Positions 1-11,455 of a DNA stretch of 64,000 bases are shown here, piece after piece; positions within the stretch are counted from its first letter, which is position 1, and every line of letters starts with the position of its first letter. This stretch comes from Streptococcus troglodytae (lineage in GTDB: Bacteria > Bacillota > Bacilli > Lactobacillales > Streptococcaceae): the NCBI RefSeq assembly GCF_002355215.1, contig NZ_AP014612.1, positions 124,001 to 188,000 of the forward strand. The letters run 5' to 3'. The translations under genes and the position numbers were made by a program. The notes beneath the pieces are model-generated. The model saw only the letters and a list, made by a program, of their open reading frames with translations. It was not told where the DNA came from and did not search any database.

Positions 1-122
1 TAGTTATAAGCGCTGGCGTTTCATTTTGCCATCTCTACCATCCAAGGAAACTGTAAAAAGACTATGAATACAACTTCTGAAATGATTAAAACACTTTATT
101 GAATTGTTGTCCCCCAAATTTT

Positions 123-965
123 TTATACTTCTTTCCTTAATCCCAAATAGTGAGCATGAAAAGCGATATGTTTTTCGACAAAACTGGCAATAAAATAATA
201 ACTGTGATCATAGCCTTCATGCAGATCTAAAATCACATCAATTCCGTTTGCCTCAGCAGCTTGAACAAAAACTTCTGGCTGTAATTGTTCTGGATAAAAG
301 TTATCTGCTAAGCCTTGATCAATCAAAATCGGTTGTGCCTTTTTCATCTGTGATACAAGTTTGCTGCTGTCATAGGCTGCCCAAGTCTTCTCGTCCTTGC
401 CAAGATAAGCAGAGAAAGCTTTTTTTCCCCAAGGAACATTGCTCGGATTGACAATAGGTGCAAAAGCAGAGATGGCAGCATAGCAATCTGGATTTTTTAA
501 ACCGATTTGTAAAGCGCCATGGCCGCCCATACTATGTCCAAAAAGGGACCGTTGATTCGTTACAGGGAAATTCGCTTCAATCAGCTCTGGCAGTTCTTCT
601 ACAATATAGTCATACATACGATAATGCTGTGACCAAGGGTTCTGTGTTGCATTGAGATAAAAACCAGCTCCCTGTCCTAAATCATAGCTTTCGTCATCAG
701 CTGCATTCTTACCCCTAGGTGACGTATCAGGGATGACTAAGGCTAAGCCATATTTGGCAGCATACTGCTGAGCACCGGCCTTGGTTGAAAAATTTTCATC
801 TGTGCAAGTCAAACCAGACAGGAAATAGAGAACAGGCACCTTCTTATCTGCTGCCTGAGGCGGCAGATAAATAGCAAAGGTCATCTCAGTATTGGTCGTT
901 CTTGACTGATGGCTGTAGCGCTCATGCCAGCCATCAAATATTTTATTTTTTGATAGTTGTTCCAT
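123..965 (-). CDS. fghA: S-formylglutathione hydrolase (esterase D family)
   Basis: A 280-residue cytosolic alpha/beta hydrolase predicted to hydrolyse S-formylglutathione to formate and glutathione, the second step of glutathione-dependent formaldehyde detoxification. The nucleophile elbow GHSMGG has Ser near residue 145. A later Asp lies in IDQGLADNFY, and the catalytic His is in EGYDHSYYF near the C-terminus. The length matches the family. The ATG follows the stop of the class III alcohol dehydrogenase gene by about 10 bp, so the two form one transcript in pathway order. A general carboxylesterase is possible, but the neighbour makes the formaldehyde role much more likely. Confidence 0.9.
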   Translation of the reverse strand: MEQLSKNKIFDGWHERYSHQSRTTNTEMTFAIYLPPQAADKKVPVLYFLSGLTCTDENFSTKAGAQQYAAKYGLALVIPDTSPRGKNAADDESYDLGQGAGFYLNATQNPWSQHYRMYDYIVEELPELIEANFPVTNQRSLFGHSMGGHGALQIGLKNPDCYAAISAFAPIVNPSNVPWGKKAFSAYLGKDEKTWAAYDSSKLVSQMKKAQPILIDQGLADNFYPEQLQPEVFVQAAEANGIDVILDLHEGYDHSYYFIASFVEKHIAFHAHYLGLRKEV

Positions 966-975
966 GGCTACCTTC

Positions 976-2121
<1,146 letters not shown>

Positions 2122-2370
2122 TTATTATTAGACTTGTTTGGCAGCTTATTTCTATCTATTGATTTGATTTTTGCCGTCAGTTTTAGGCGATCAGCACACA
2201 AGCAACAGATTCCACCGTTTCATTGCGTTCTTATTTTCAAGTAACGACCTGAAAAAGCCCGCCCTCATTGCTTAAAGAAAATAGGTAGTTTCCCAACAAG
2301 TCTATTAAAAATCAGACCATTGTTATGGCATAAGAAATCATTCTAAGTTCCATAAACTGATTTTTGTATT

Positions 2371-2401
2371 ATCTTAACATATAAGCACCGCTTTAAGTCA
2401 A
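2371..2401 (-). promoter_or_regulatory. Promoter of the class III ADH operon with 19-bp spacer
   Basis: On the minus strand TTGACT (2396-2401) and TAAGAT (2371-2376) are separated by exactly 19 bp. The spacer contains the dyad AAGC-acc-GCTT. A 19-bp spacer with an internal dyad is characteristic of promoters activated by MerR-family proteins (AdhR/NmlR type for adhC genes). No merR gene lies next to it. The 2122-2516 gap otherwise holds only the leader and the edge of a decayed insertion sequence. Confidence 0.6.
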
Positions 2402-2516
2402 TTATTTGCTGCTTTTTTCTGTTTATCAATGATAGTTCACTCATTACAACGATCCTAAGAATGTTGATATGTTAATTGATCGCTACAGTTTTTGTCATAC
2501 TCATATTTTTCAATGA

Positions 2517-3354
2517 TTGCTTTTTATTTTGTCTATTGAGGGTCGGGTTGAAGGTTTGGATAAACGACAACCATGGAAAGTAACTTATTCCCTGTCTACA
2601 ATTCTCTTTCTTGTGTTCATTTCTCAATTAGGAGGGGCTGAGAATTGGTATGAGATTGCGTATTTTGTAGAGTGGAATGAGGAACATCTGGGCCAATATG
2701 TCGATTTATCAAACGGATGCCCCTCACATGATACTTATGAGAGAGTTATTAGTATGCTCTCTCTGGATGGAAAGACGATGCGAGGAAATAGAAACAAGAC
2801 TCAAAAAGCGAACCACATTGTGACGGCTTTAGATAGTGACAATCGTCTGAGCCTAGGGCAAGTAAAAGTCGAAGAGAAGAGTAATGAGATTACGGTCATT
2901 CCACGATTATTACGTATTTTAGATATTCAAAAAAGCATCATTACCATGGATGCCATGGGCACACAGACAGAGATTGTCCAAACGATTGTAGAAGGAAAAG
3001 CGGACTACTGTTTAGCGGTTAAAAGGAATCGGTATGACTCGCAATAGGATTGATCAAGATGGCGAAGTGAGCGAAGAGGTCCGCTATTTTATAGTTAATT
3101 TTAAAGCAGCTGTTGAATTGTTTGCCTGCTGTGTCCGGAGACATTGGGCTATAGAAAGTTATCACTGGCTGCTAGATATTGTCTATCGTGAGGACCATAA
3201 TCAGCCCTTGAATAAGACAGCTGCCACTAATTTAAACGCCCTGCGAAAAATCTGCCTTCATCTTCTTAGAACCTTATCTTTCCCAAAGAAAAATCTCAGC
3301 TACAAACGAAAAACCAAGTCTATTGCCAGTCATCCTGAAGTCTGTTTGAAATAA
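2517..3354 (+). pseudogene. Decayed ISAs1-family (H-repeat-associated) transposase
   Basis: Two overlapping reading frames (2517-3047 and 3034-3354) carry pieces of an ISAs1-type transposase. The first has the N-terminal region (…QLGGAENWYEI) joined directly to the DDE segment LSLDGKTMRGN, so the linker normally between them is missing. It continues through ITMDAMGTQTEI and ends at VKRNR. The second frame carries the C-terminal piece (EVRYFIVNF, RRHWAIES, LDIVYREDHN). At least two internal deletions and a frameshift make it non-functional. No clear terminal inverted repeats were found. It sits between the ADH promoter and rpmB. Confidence 0.8.
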
Positions 3355-3478
3355 TTATTTGGAGAATAAGGATGTGTTGGAAATGGATGAGAGACTACAA
3401 TTTTAAAAAAGAGTCAGTAGGGTCATTAAACATTGGCAGATTTTTCATGCGATTGGCGTGGTTATACTTTAGCAGCTA

Positions 3479-3507
3479 TTGTCAAATGGTTTTTATTTTG
3501 CTATAAT
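3479..3507 (+). promoter_or_regulatory. rpmB promoter
   Basis: TTGTCA (3479-3484), a 17-bp spacer and TATAAT (3502-3507) stand about 50 bp before the rpmB start, followed by a strong GGAGG ribosome binding site. Confidence 0.7.
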
Positions 3508-3559
3508 GCTAAAGTATGTGGTGAATTCACCTTAAACTAAGTAGGAGGAAAACAGTTAA

Positions 3560-3748
3560 ATGGCTAAAGTATGTTATTTTACAGGACGTAAAACTGTATC
3601 AGCAAATAACCGTTCACATGCGATGAACAAAACAAAACGTGTTGCAAAACCAAATCTTCAAAAGGTAACTGTTCTTATTGACGGTAAACCTAAAAAAGTT
3701 TGGGCTTCAGCTCGTGCTCTTAAGTCTGGTAAAGTTGAGCGTGTATAA
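3560..3748 (+). CDS. rpmB: 50S ribosomal protein L28
   Basis: The 62-residue protein has the L28 N-terminus [21 protein letters not shown] and the basic C-terminal half, full length for the family. The GGAGG site ends about 10 bp before the ATG. It is monocistronic, with its own promoter and a short terminator immediately after the stop. Confidence 0.97.
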   Translation: MAKVCYFTGRKTVSANNRSHAMNKTKRVAKPNLQKVTVLIDGKPKKVWASARALKSGKVERV

Positions 3749-5129
3749 ATGTAAAGAGCCTGCGGGCTTTTTTTGTTGGTTTGTTTATACTTCTGTTATG
3801 CTTAATCTTGCTTTTTCTTTTTAAAAGGTATCTGAAATAGATTAAGCGCATCAAAAATCCTGCTGTCCAGCCAAAAGGAGCAGCCATCCAAATGCCATTG
3901 AAGCCTAATGAAGTGTGCGAGAGTAAAACAGCTAAAGGTACTTGAAGAATACAGAAAGTTGTGATAGAAGCCATTAAAGGAAGAAGTGACTTTCCATAAC
4001 CTAACAGAATGCCATTAAGAACTTGCATAGCTCCGAAAATGGGATAAAAGACTGATACGATGTGTAGGTATTGCTGACCGATCTGCACAACGGTTGCATC
4101 GCGGTTAAAAATAGAAATGAGGATTGGAGCGAAAATATAAATGATAACAGATATGCTAACCGATAAACTTATTGAAAAAAGCAAGGTATGATTGCCTCCT
4201 TTTGTAATCCGCTTTTCTTTTCCAGCACCTTCATTTTGAGCTGTGAAATTCATTAAGGCTTGTCCAAGATTAACAGCGGGCATTTCTGCAAAAGAGTCAA
4301 CCTTAGAAGCAGCTGTGTAAGCAGCAATGGCACTTGTTCCAAAGCTGTTGACAAGAAATTGAATGACAAGAAAGCCAAAACTAATGAAAACCTGTTGCAT
4401 CATGGCGGGAAGACCGATAGCTAAAGATTTTTGTAATGTTTTAAGCTGCCATTTTAAATGGAACAAGTCAGGCGATAATTGGGGATATTTCTTTTTCATA
4501 TAAATTAAACAGACAAGAAAAGAAAAAAGTTGAGCGAACACTGTGGCCATAGCAGCTCCAGCACTGCCTTGGTGAAAAACGGCGATGAAAATAATGTCCA
4601 AAAAAGCATTCAGACAGATCGAACTGATTAAAATGAAAGTTGGTGTTTTAGAATCTCCTATCCCTCTTAAACCATTCGCTAAAGTATTGTAAGCAAAAAG
4701 CGGGACCAAGCCCAACAAAATAATTTTTAAATAGCCATTAGCCTCAGGTAATAAAGGCTGTGGAACATTTAACTGCTTTAAAAAAGGGCTTGCATAGTAG
4801 ATACCGAAAAAGGTTAACACAAAGGCCAGTATACTTGTGAACATCAAGTTGGTATCCAGAACGCTTTTCATTTTTTGGAAATGCTTTGCTCCATAAAGTT
4901 GAGATATTAACACGCTGGCCCCAATGGAAACTCCTGTTGAAAGAGCAACGGTCAGTGTAACGATTTGGGTACTGGCTCCGACAGCAGCCAGTCCTTTTGT
5001 ACCCACAAGATTTCCAACAATTGCAGTATCCGTCACATTATACAATTGTTCACATAAATTTCCTAAAAGAATAGGAATGGAAAAATAGAAGATTGTTTTT
5101 AATTCACTTCCTTTGGTTAAGTCCGTCAT
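3720..5129 (-). CDS. MATE-family efflux transporter (DinF/NorM type)
   Basis: A 469-residue polytopic membrane protein with about 12 hydrophobic segments. The N-terminal MATE signature is visible ([25 protein letters not shown]). It is expected to export cationic compounds in exchange for Na+ or H+; the substrate is not evident. The ATG at 5129 follows an AGGAG-like site. Oddly, the C-terminal ~30 residues read through the rpmB terminator into the 3' end of rpmB on the opposite strand. A one-base change in the T-run near 3810-3822 would instead end the protein at a stop near 3802, so the last ~28 residues may be an artefact. Confidence 0.85.
   Translation of the reverse strand: MTDLTKGSELKTIFYFSIPILLGNLCEQLYNVTDTAIVGNLVGTKGLAAVGASTQIVTLTVALSTGVSIGASVLISQLYGAKHFQKMKSVLDTNLMFTSILAFVLTFFGIYYASPFLKQLNVPQPLLPEANGYLKIILLGLVPLFAYNTLANGLRGIGDSKTPTFILISSICLNAFLDIIFIAVFHQGSAGAAMATVFAQLFSFLVCLIYMKKKYPQLSPDLFHLKWQLKTLQKSLAIGLPAMMQQVFISFGFLVIQFLVNSFGTSAIAAYTAASKVDSFAEMPAVNLGQALMNFTAQNEGAGKEKRITKGGNHTLLFSISLSVSISVIIYIFAPILISIFNRDATVVQIGQQYLHIVSVFYPIFGAMQVLNGILLGYGKSLLPLMASITTFCILQVPLAVLLSHTSLGFNGIWMAAPFGWTAGFLMRLIYFRYLLKRKSKIKHNRSINKPTKKARRLFTFIHAQLYQT
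3752..3775 (+). terminator. Terminator after rpmB
   Basis: AGCC-tgcg-GGCT stem, extended by A-T pairs, followed by a run of seven or more T. It lies 8 bp after the rpmB stop. Confidence 0.7.
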
Positions 5130-5262
5130 TTATCTGCTCCTTTTAATCGCTATAGCAAAACAAAAACCATACAATCCGTACAATATTGAACAATATTATT
5201 ATAAACGAAAAGATTGCTATCATATGGAAAAAATTGTCAGTAAGACAATTTTATCAAAGCCA

Positions 5263-5302
5263 GTCAGCAGCAGATTCTGCTTTAAATTTCCTGCTGACTT
5301 TT
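5263..5302. terminator. Hairpin between the MATE gene and polC
   Basis: GTCAGCAG pairs with CTGCTGAC across a loop of about 20 bases, followed by TTTTAG. It could be a leader hairpin of polC or a terminator of an earlier transcript; the T-tract is short. Confidence 0.4.
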
Positions 5303-5358
5303 AGTCGTCAATCCTGCTGAATTATGTTAAAATGGTCTTAGTAATGCGAGGAAATGAT

Positions 5359-8300
5359 ATGTCGGAATTGTTTAAAAAATTGATGGATCAGATTGAGATG
5401 CCGCTTGAAATGAAGAATTCAAGGGTTTTTTCATCTGCTGATATTGTGGAAGTGAAGGTTTATCCTGAGAGTCGGATTTGGGATTTTCATTTTTCTTTTG
5501 AGACCATCTTACCGATTGATTTTTATCAGGAGTTAAGAAGCAAATTAGTGCTGAGTTTTGAAACAGCTGATATTAAGGCTGTTTTTGACATTGAGGTAGA
5601 AAATGCTGAATTTTCTGATGAGCTTTTGCAGGCTTATTATCAAGAAGCTTTTAAGCAGCCGACTTGCAATAGTGCTAGTTTTAAGAGTTCTTTTTCTCAT
5701 CTAAGTGTTTCTTATACTGATGGTAAAGTTCTCATTTCAGCACCGCAATTTGTCAATAATGATCATTTTCGAAAAAATCATTTGCCTAACCTTAAAAAGC
5801 AATTTGAGGCTTTTGGTTTTGGAAAATTGAGTTTTGATATTGTATCTGATCAAGAAATGACAGAGGAAATAAAACATCATTTTGAATCCTCTCGTCAGCA
5901 GCAAATTCAAAAGGCTAGTCAAGAAACGCTAGAAATTCAGAAATCATTAGAAGCTTCAATGCCGCCGCCTGAAGAAACACCTAAACCCATATCTAATTTC
6001 AAAGAACGCATCAAGGAGCGGCAAGCAGCTTTTGAAAAGGCTGAGATTACACCCATGGTTGAAATTGAAACTGAGGAAAACCGCATCACATTTGAAGGGC
6101 TTGTTTTTGATGTTGAACGCAAGACAACAAGAACCGGACGTCATATCATCAATTTTAAAATGACGGATTATACCTCCAGTTTTCCGATGCAAAAGTGGGC
6201 TAAAGATGATGAAGAATTAAAGAAATATGACATGATTTCTAAGGGTGCTTGGTTGCGCGTACGTGGCAATATCGAGAATAATCCTTTTACAAAAGCCCTA
6301 ACCATGAATGTCCAAAATGTCAAGACCATTGTTCATAAAGAGCGTAAGGACTTAATGCCCCAAGGGGAAAAACGGGTTGAATTTCACGCTCACACCAATA
6401 TGTCAACTATGGATGCTTTGCCAACAGTTGAGCAGTTAGTGGCCAAGGCGGCTCAGTTTGGTCATCCTGCGATTGCTATTACGGATCATGGTAATGTTCA
6501 GAGTTTTCCTCATGGCTATCATGCAGGTAAAAAGAATGGCATTAAGGTTCTCTTTGGTCTGGAGGCTAATCTTGTTGAGGACCGTGTTCCTATTGTCTAC
6601 AATGAAGTTGACATGGATATGAATGAAGCGACCTATGTTGTTTTTGACGTGGAAACTACAGGACTTTCAGCCATCAATAATGATTTGATTCAGATTGCAG
6701 CTTCTAAGATGTACAAAGGAAATATTGTTGAGCAATTTGATGAGTTTATTGATCCCGGACACCCGCTCAGTCAGTTTACAACTGATTTAACAGGGATCAC
6801 GGATCAACATGTGAAAGGGGCTAAGCCCATTTCACAAGTATTACAGGAATTTCAGTCCTTTTGTCAAGATACAGTTTTAGTTGCCCATAACGCCACTTTT
6901 GACGTTGGCTTTATGAATGCTAATTATGAAAGGCATGATTTGCCTAAAATTACGCAGCCAGTCATTGATACCTTGGAATTTGCACGAAATCTTTACCCAG
7001 AATACAAGCGTCATGGGTTAGGCCCCTTGACTAAACGCTTTCAGGTATCGCTTGAGCACCACCACATGGCTAATTACGATGCTGAGGCAACTGGTCGTCT
7101 GCTCTTTATTTTTCTTAGAGAGGCGAAAGAAAAGCATGGGGTCGGCAATCTTTTAGAACTTAATACTAAAATTGTTGATGATAATTCTTACAAGAAAGCT
7201 CGGGTAAAGCATGCAACCATTTATGTCCTGAATCAAAAAGGGTTGAAAAATTTATTTAAATTAGTCAGTCTATCTAATGTTACTTATTTTGCAGGTGTGG
7301 CCAGAATACCAAGAACGGTTCTTGATCACTATCGTGATGGTCTCTTACTGGGGACGGCCTGCTCTGATGGTGAAGTTTTTGATACGGTTCTCTCAAAAGG
7401 GGTTGAAGATGCTGTGGGGGTGGCCAAGTATTATGATTTTATTGAAGTCATGCCACCGGCTCTTTATGAGCCTCTTCTTGCTCGTGAATTAATCAAAGAC
7501 GAAGCAGGAATTCAGCAAATTATTAAAGATCTTATTGAAGTTGGCCGCCGCTTAGATAAGCCTGTCTTGGCAACTGGTGATGTCCATTATCTGGAACCAG
7601 AAGACGACATTTATCGTGAAATTATTGTTAGAAGTCTGGGACAGGGTGCTATGATTAATCGTCCTATTGGGCGTGGTGAAAATGCTCAGCCAGCTCCGCT
7701 TCCCAAGGCTCATTTTAGAACAACCAATGAAATGTTGGATGAATTTGCTTTTTTAGGCGAAGATTTAGCCCGTGACCTTGTCATTAAAAATCCAAATGAG
7801 ATGGTTGAGCGTTTTGAAGATGTTGAAGTTGTTAAGACAGACCTCTATACGCCTTTTATTGAGCATTCTGAAGAAAAAGTCGCTGAGATGACTTATGAAA
7901 AGGCCTTTGAAATTTACGGCAATCCTCTTCCGGATATCATTGACTTACGTATTGAAAAAGAGTTAACTTCTATTCTGGGGAATGGATTTGCGGTGATTTA
8001 TCTGGCTTCACAGATGTTGGTAAATCGCTCCAACGAACGTGGTTATCTAGTTGGTTCTAGAGGTTCAGTTGGTTCTAGTTTTGTGGCAACCATGATTGGT
8101 ATTACAGAAGTGAATCCTATGCCGCCGCACTATATTTGTCCCAATCCAGACTGTAAACATTCTGAATTTATCACGGATGGTTCAGTTGGTTCAGGCTATG
8201 ATTTGCCTGATAAAACCTGTCCGGAATGCGGCACTCCGTACAAGAAAGATGGCCAAGATATTCCTTTTGAGACCTTCCTTGGTTTTGATGGAGACAAGGT

Positions 8301-9759
8301 TCCCGATATTGACTTGAACTTTTCAGGTGATGATCAGCCGAGTGCTCACTTAGATGTTCGTGATATTTTTGGTGAAGAATACGCCTTTCGTGCAGGGACA
8401 GTTGGTACGGTTGCAGATAGAACGGCTTATGGTTTTGTCAAAGGCTACGAAAGAGATTATGGCAAGTTTTACCGCGATGCAGAAGTTGATAGGCTGGCGC
8501 AGGGTTCAGCTGGTGTCAAACGAACAACTGGACAGCACCCCGGTGGGATTGTTGTTATTCCAAACTATATGGATGTTTATGATTTTACGCCTGTTCAGTA
8601 TCCTGCGGATGATTTAACAGCCGAATGGCAAACAACCCACTTTAACTTCCATGATATTGATGAAAATGTTCTTAAACTTGATGTGCTTGGTCATGATGAT
8701 CCCACCATGATTCGCAAGCTGCAGGATTTGTCTGGTATTGATCCAAAAACAATTCCTGCTGACGATCCAGAAGTGATGAAGTTGTTTTCAGGGACAGAAG
8801 TCTTGGGAGTTACTGAGGAAGAGATTGGAACACCGACTGGAATGCTAGGAATTCCTGAATTTGGAACCAATTTTGTTCGCGGAATGGTAGATGAGACTCA
8901 TCCAACGACTTTTGCGGAGCTTTTACAATTATCAGGACTTTCACATGGTACAGATGTGTGGTTGGGCAATGCACAGGATCTCATCAAACAAGGCATTGCA
9001 ACGCTATCAACTGTTATCGGTTGTCGTGATGATATTATGGTTTATCTCATGCACGCTGGTTTGGAACCTAAGATGGCCTTTACTATTATGGAGCGTGTCC
9101 GTAAAGGAGCTTGGCTGAAAATTTCGGAGGAAGAGCGAAACGGGTATATCTCAGCCATGCGTGAGAATAATGTACCGGATTGGTATATTGAATCCTGCGG
9201 AAAAATTAAATACATGTTTCCCAAGGCCCATGCGGCGGCTTATGTCTTAATGGCTCTTCGTGTTGCTTATTTTAAGGTCCATCACCCAATTTATTATTAC
9301 TGTGCTTATTTCTCTATTCGTGCCAAGGCTTTTGAATTAAAGACAATGAGTGCTGGTTTGGATGCTGTTAAGGCACGCATGGCTGATATTAGTCAAAAGA
9401 GAAAAAACAACCAAGCTTCAAATGTTGAGATTGATCTTTTTACAACCTTAGAAATTGTCAATGAAATGCTGGAGAGAGGGTTCAAATTTGGACAGCTGGA
9501 CTTATACCGCAGTGATGCCACTGAATTTATTATTGATGGCGATACACTGATACCTCCTTTTGTGGCCTTGGAAGGTTTGGGTGAAAATGTTGCCAAACAA
9601 ATCGTAAAAGCACGTAATGAAGGAGAGTTTCTTTCTAAGACAGAACTGCGTAAACGCGGTGGTTTGTCATCAACTTTGGTTGAAAAGATGAGCGACATGG
9701 GAATTTTAGGCAGTATGCCTGAAGATAATCAATTGTCACTTTTTGATGATTTCTTTTAA
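5359..9759 (+). CDS. polC: DNA polymerase III subunit alpha, PolC type (with 3'-5' exonuclease)
   Basis: The Gram-positive replicative polymerase, 1466 residues, the normal length. Domains in order: N-terminal region, OB fold (~230-330), PHP domain starting at [15 protein letters not shown] (~340), DEDD exonuclease inserted in the PHP domain ([10 protein letters not shown], ~428), second half of PHP (DVHYLEP), zinc-binding cysteines (CPNPDC … CPECG, ~927-970), and the polymerase core with the catalytic Asp pair in PDIDLNFSG (~983). The ATG at 5359 is chosen over two in-frame upstream ATGs because GAGGAAATGAT gives the only plausible ribosome site and the MSELF start fits the family. It appears monocistronic. 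Confidence 0.97.
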   Translation: MSELFKKLMDQIEMPLEMKNSRVFSSADIVEVKVYPESRIWDFHFSFETILPIDFYQELRSKLVLSFETADIKAVFDIEVENAEFSDELLQAYYQEAFKQPTCNSASFKSSFSHLSVSYTDGKVLISAPQFVNNDHFRKNHLPNLKKQFEAFGFGKLSFDIVSDQEMTEEIKHHFESSRQQQIQKASQETLEIQKSLEASMPPPEETPKPISNFKERIKERQAAFEKAEITPMVEIETEENRITFEGLVFDVERKTTRTGRHIINFKMTDYTSSFPMQKWAKDDEELKKYDMISKGAWLRVRGNIENNPFTKALTMNVQNVKTIVHKERKDLMPQGEKRVEFHAHTNMSTMDALPTVEQLVAKAAQFGHPAIAITDHGNVQSFPHGYHAGKKNGIKVLFGLEANLVEDRVPIVYNEVDMDMNEATYVVFDVETTGLSAINNDLIQIAASKMYKGNIVEQFDEFIDPGHPLSQFTTDLTGITDQHVKGAKPISQVLQEFQSFCQDTVLVAHNATFDVGFMNANYERHDLPKITQPVIDTLEFARNLYPEYKRHGLGPLTKRFQVSLEHHHMANYDAEATGRLLFIFLREAKEKHGVGNLLELNTKIVDDNSYKKARVKHATIYVLNQKGLKNLFKLVSLSNVTYFAGVARIPRTVLDHYRDGLLLGTACSDGEVFDTVLSKGVEDAVGVAKYYDFIEVMPPALYEPLLARELIKDEAGIQQIIKDLIEVGRRLDKPVLATGDVHYLEPEDDIYREIIVRSLGQGAMINRPIGRGENAQPAPLPKAHFRTTNEMLDEFAFLGEDLARDLVIKNPNEMVERFEDVEVVKTDLYTPFIEHSEEKVAEMTYEKAFEIYGNPLPDIIDLRIEKELTSILGNGFAVIYLASQMLVNRSNERGYLVGSRGSVGSSFVATMIGITEVNPMPPHYICPNPDCKHSEFITDGSVGSGYDLPDKTCPECGTPYKKDGQDIPFETFLGFDGDKVPDIDLNFSGDDQPSAHLDVRDIFGEEYAFRAGTVGTVADRTAYGFVKGYERDYGKFYRDAEVDRLAQGSAGVKRTTGQHPGGIVVIPNYMDVYDFTPVQYPADDLTAEWQTTHFNFHDIDENVLKLDVLGHDDPTMIRKLQDLSGIDPKTIPADDPEVMKLFSGTEVLGVTEEEIGTPTGMLGIPEFGTNFVRGMVDETHPTTFAELLQLSGLSHGTDVWLGNAQDLIKQGIATLSTVIGCRDDIMVYLMHAGLEPKMAFTIMERVRKGAWLKISEEERNGYISAMRENNVPDWYIESCGKIKYMFPKAHAAAYVLMALRVAYFKVHHPIYYYCAYFSIRAKAFELKTMSAGLDAVKARMADISQKRKNNQASNVEIDLFTTLEIVNEMLERGFKFGQLDLYRSDATEFIIDGDTLIPPFVALEGLGENVAKQIVKARNEGEFLSKTELRKRGGLSSTLVEKMSDMGILGSMPEDNQLSLFDDFF

Positions 9760-9934
9760 TAGGGTAGGAGGTTAGGATTAAATTTTTTATCTTAACCTTT
9801 ATTTTATTAAAACAAGTAAGCTCGTTCGACAACTAATGATTCTTTTTTATTGCTTTCCTTAAGTAGTGAGGGTGGAGGGTAAGAGTTCACTGGATTGTTT
9901 TACAGCTTAACGAAAATATTTTTCTTGAAAATAA

Positions 9935-9946
9935 TACTAGTTAGTA
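9935..9946. promoter_or_regulatory. Operator-like dyad upstream of the marR gene
   Basis: TACTA-gt-TAGTA lies between a TTGAAA (-35-like) and TAAAAT (-10-like) hexamer about 40 bp before the MarR start. It shares the TAGTA/TACTA half-site with the dyad before the next gene, which suggests autoregulation. Confidence 0.5.
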
Positions 9947-9985
9947 GTAAAATAAAAAGTGGTAATGGTCATAGAGAGGAGTTGT

Positions 9986-10414
9986 ATGGGTGATTTAGAT
10001 AAGAATCCTGCAGTTAAAGCTATGGTTGTTTTTCGTAAGGCTATGCGAACAATTGATGCGCAAGTTGCTCCAAGCTATAAAAACAATGGTTTAACACAAA
10101 CTCAGTTTGCCGTTTTGGATGTTCTTTATGCTAAAGGAGAAATGACCATCAGTCGTTTGATTGCTTCTATACTGGCGACGTCTGGCAATATGACGGTTGT
10201 GATTAAAAATATGGAACGTAATGGCTGGATTTACCGGAGCCCAAATCCAGATGACAGACGAGCCTCGGTTGTTGGTCTGACAGAAGTTGGCAAACAATTA
10301 ATTCAAAAAGCTTTGCCTGATCATATTGCTATGGTAGAGGCCGCCTTTTCTGTAATGACAGAAGAGGAGCAGTTAATTCTAATAGATCTGTTGAAAAAGT
10401 TTAAATCTCTTTAA
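9986..10414 (+). CDS. MarR-family transcriptional regulator
   Basis: A 142-residue winged-helix regulator. The recognition region LTQTQFAVLDVLYAKGEMTI is followed by the wing and the family-typical motif RSPNPDDRRASVVGLTEVGK. The ATG at 9986 (MGDLDKN) follows AGAGGAG; the upstream in-frame codons have no ribosome site. It is transcribed with, or just ahead of, the FMN reductase gene 80 bp downstream. Related half-sites flank both promoters. In this family such pairs usually sense electrophiles or oxidants. The ligand is not evident here. Confidence 0.88.
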   Translation: MGDLDKNPAVKAMVVFRKAMRTIDAQVAPSYKNNGLTQTQFAVLDVLYAKGEMTISRLIASILATSGNMTVVIKNMERNGWIYRSPNPDDRRASVVGLTEVGKQLIQKALPDHIAMVEAAFSVMTEEEQLILIDLLKKFKSL

Positions 10415-10432
10415 AAAGGAACAGGTTTTAGT

Positions 10433-10460
10433 TAGTAATAGTTCTAATTATATATTACTA
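10433..10460. promoter_or_regulatory. Inverted repeat upstream of the FMN reductase gene
   Basis: TAGTAATA (10433-10440) and TATTACTA (10453-10460) form a perfect 8-bp inverted repeat with a 12-bp spacer, about 35 bp before the start at 10494. It is a candidate MarR operator. Confidence 0.55.
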
Positions 10461-10484
10461 TTTAGTGATAAAATTATTTAATAA

Positions 10485-11048
<564 letters not shown>

Positions 11049-11170
11049 GTAGAAGGTATTCTTTAAAGATTTGAACGGGATAAAGTCATTTTGTTTATCT
11101 TTTATGAGATTGCAAGCTCATCTTGCCTCACGTCTGCGGTTTACTGCCTAGTACTAAAAGACTGTAAAAG

Positions 11171-11216
11171 AACACTTGGATGTCATTCTTAACAATGAGC
11201 TTCAAGTGTTTTTTGT
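11171..11216 (+). terminator. Terminator after the FMN reductase gene
   Basis: AACACTTG (11171-11178) pairs with CAAGTGTT (11203-11210) and is followed by a T-run. The rest of the 407-bp gap contains the acetoin operon promoter region. Confidence 0.75.
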
Positions 11217-11372
11217 GTCTTAACTTTTTTATGTGAATGAGAATGTAAGAGAGTTCTTTCTGATAGTTGCTTTTCTAGGTTTTTAAAAGACTGTTATAAT
11301 GGGGTTTTCATCTGTTACAAAAGTTTGTGAATAAAATAATTTATTACCGCAAAAACCCTTTTCTATAGCTAT

Positions 11373-11386
11373 AGAAAGCGGTTAAA
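11373..11386 (+). promoter_or_regulatory. Candidate catabolite-responsive element (cre)
   Basis: AGAAAGCGGTTAAA matches the cre consensus (TGWAANCGNTNWCA) at all but two positions and lies just upstream of the -35 of the acetoin dehydrogenase operon. Glucose repression of acetoin catabolism by CcpA is common in Firmicutes, but a two-mismatch site is only suggestive. Confidence 0.4.
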
Positions 11387-11390
11387 ATTC

Positions 11391-11419
11391 TTGCACTTTG
11401 TGAAAGAATAAGCTACTAT
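11391..11419 (+). promoter_or_regulatory. Promoter of the acetoin dehydrogenase operon
   Basis: TTGCAC (11391-11396), 17-bp spacer and TACTAT (11414-11419), about 37 bp before the E1-alpha start. Confidence 0.5.
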
Positions 11420-11455
11420 AAAATAGCAAGAAAAATTTTGGAGGTCATTATAGCA

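Noticed and set aside
1..122. A gene at the left edge
   Set aside because: No frame with a start or recognisable protein is visible in the first 122 bases.
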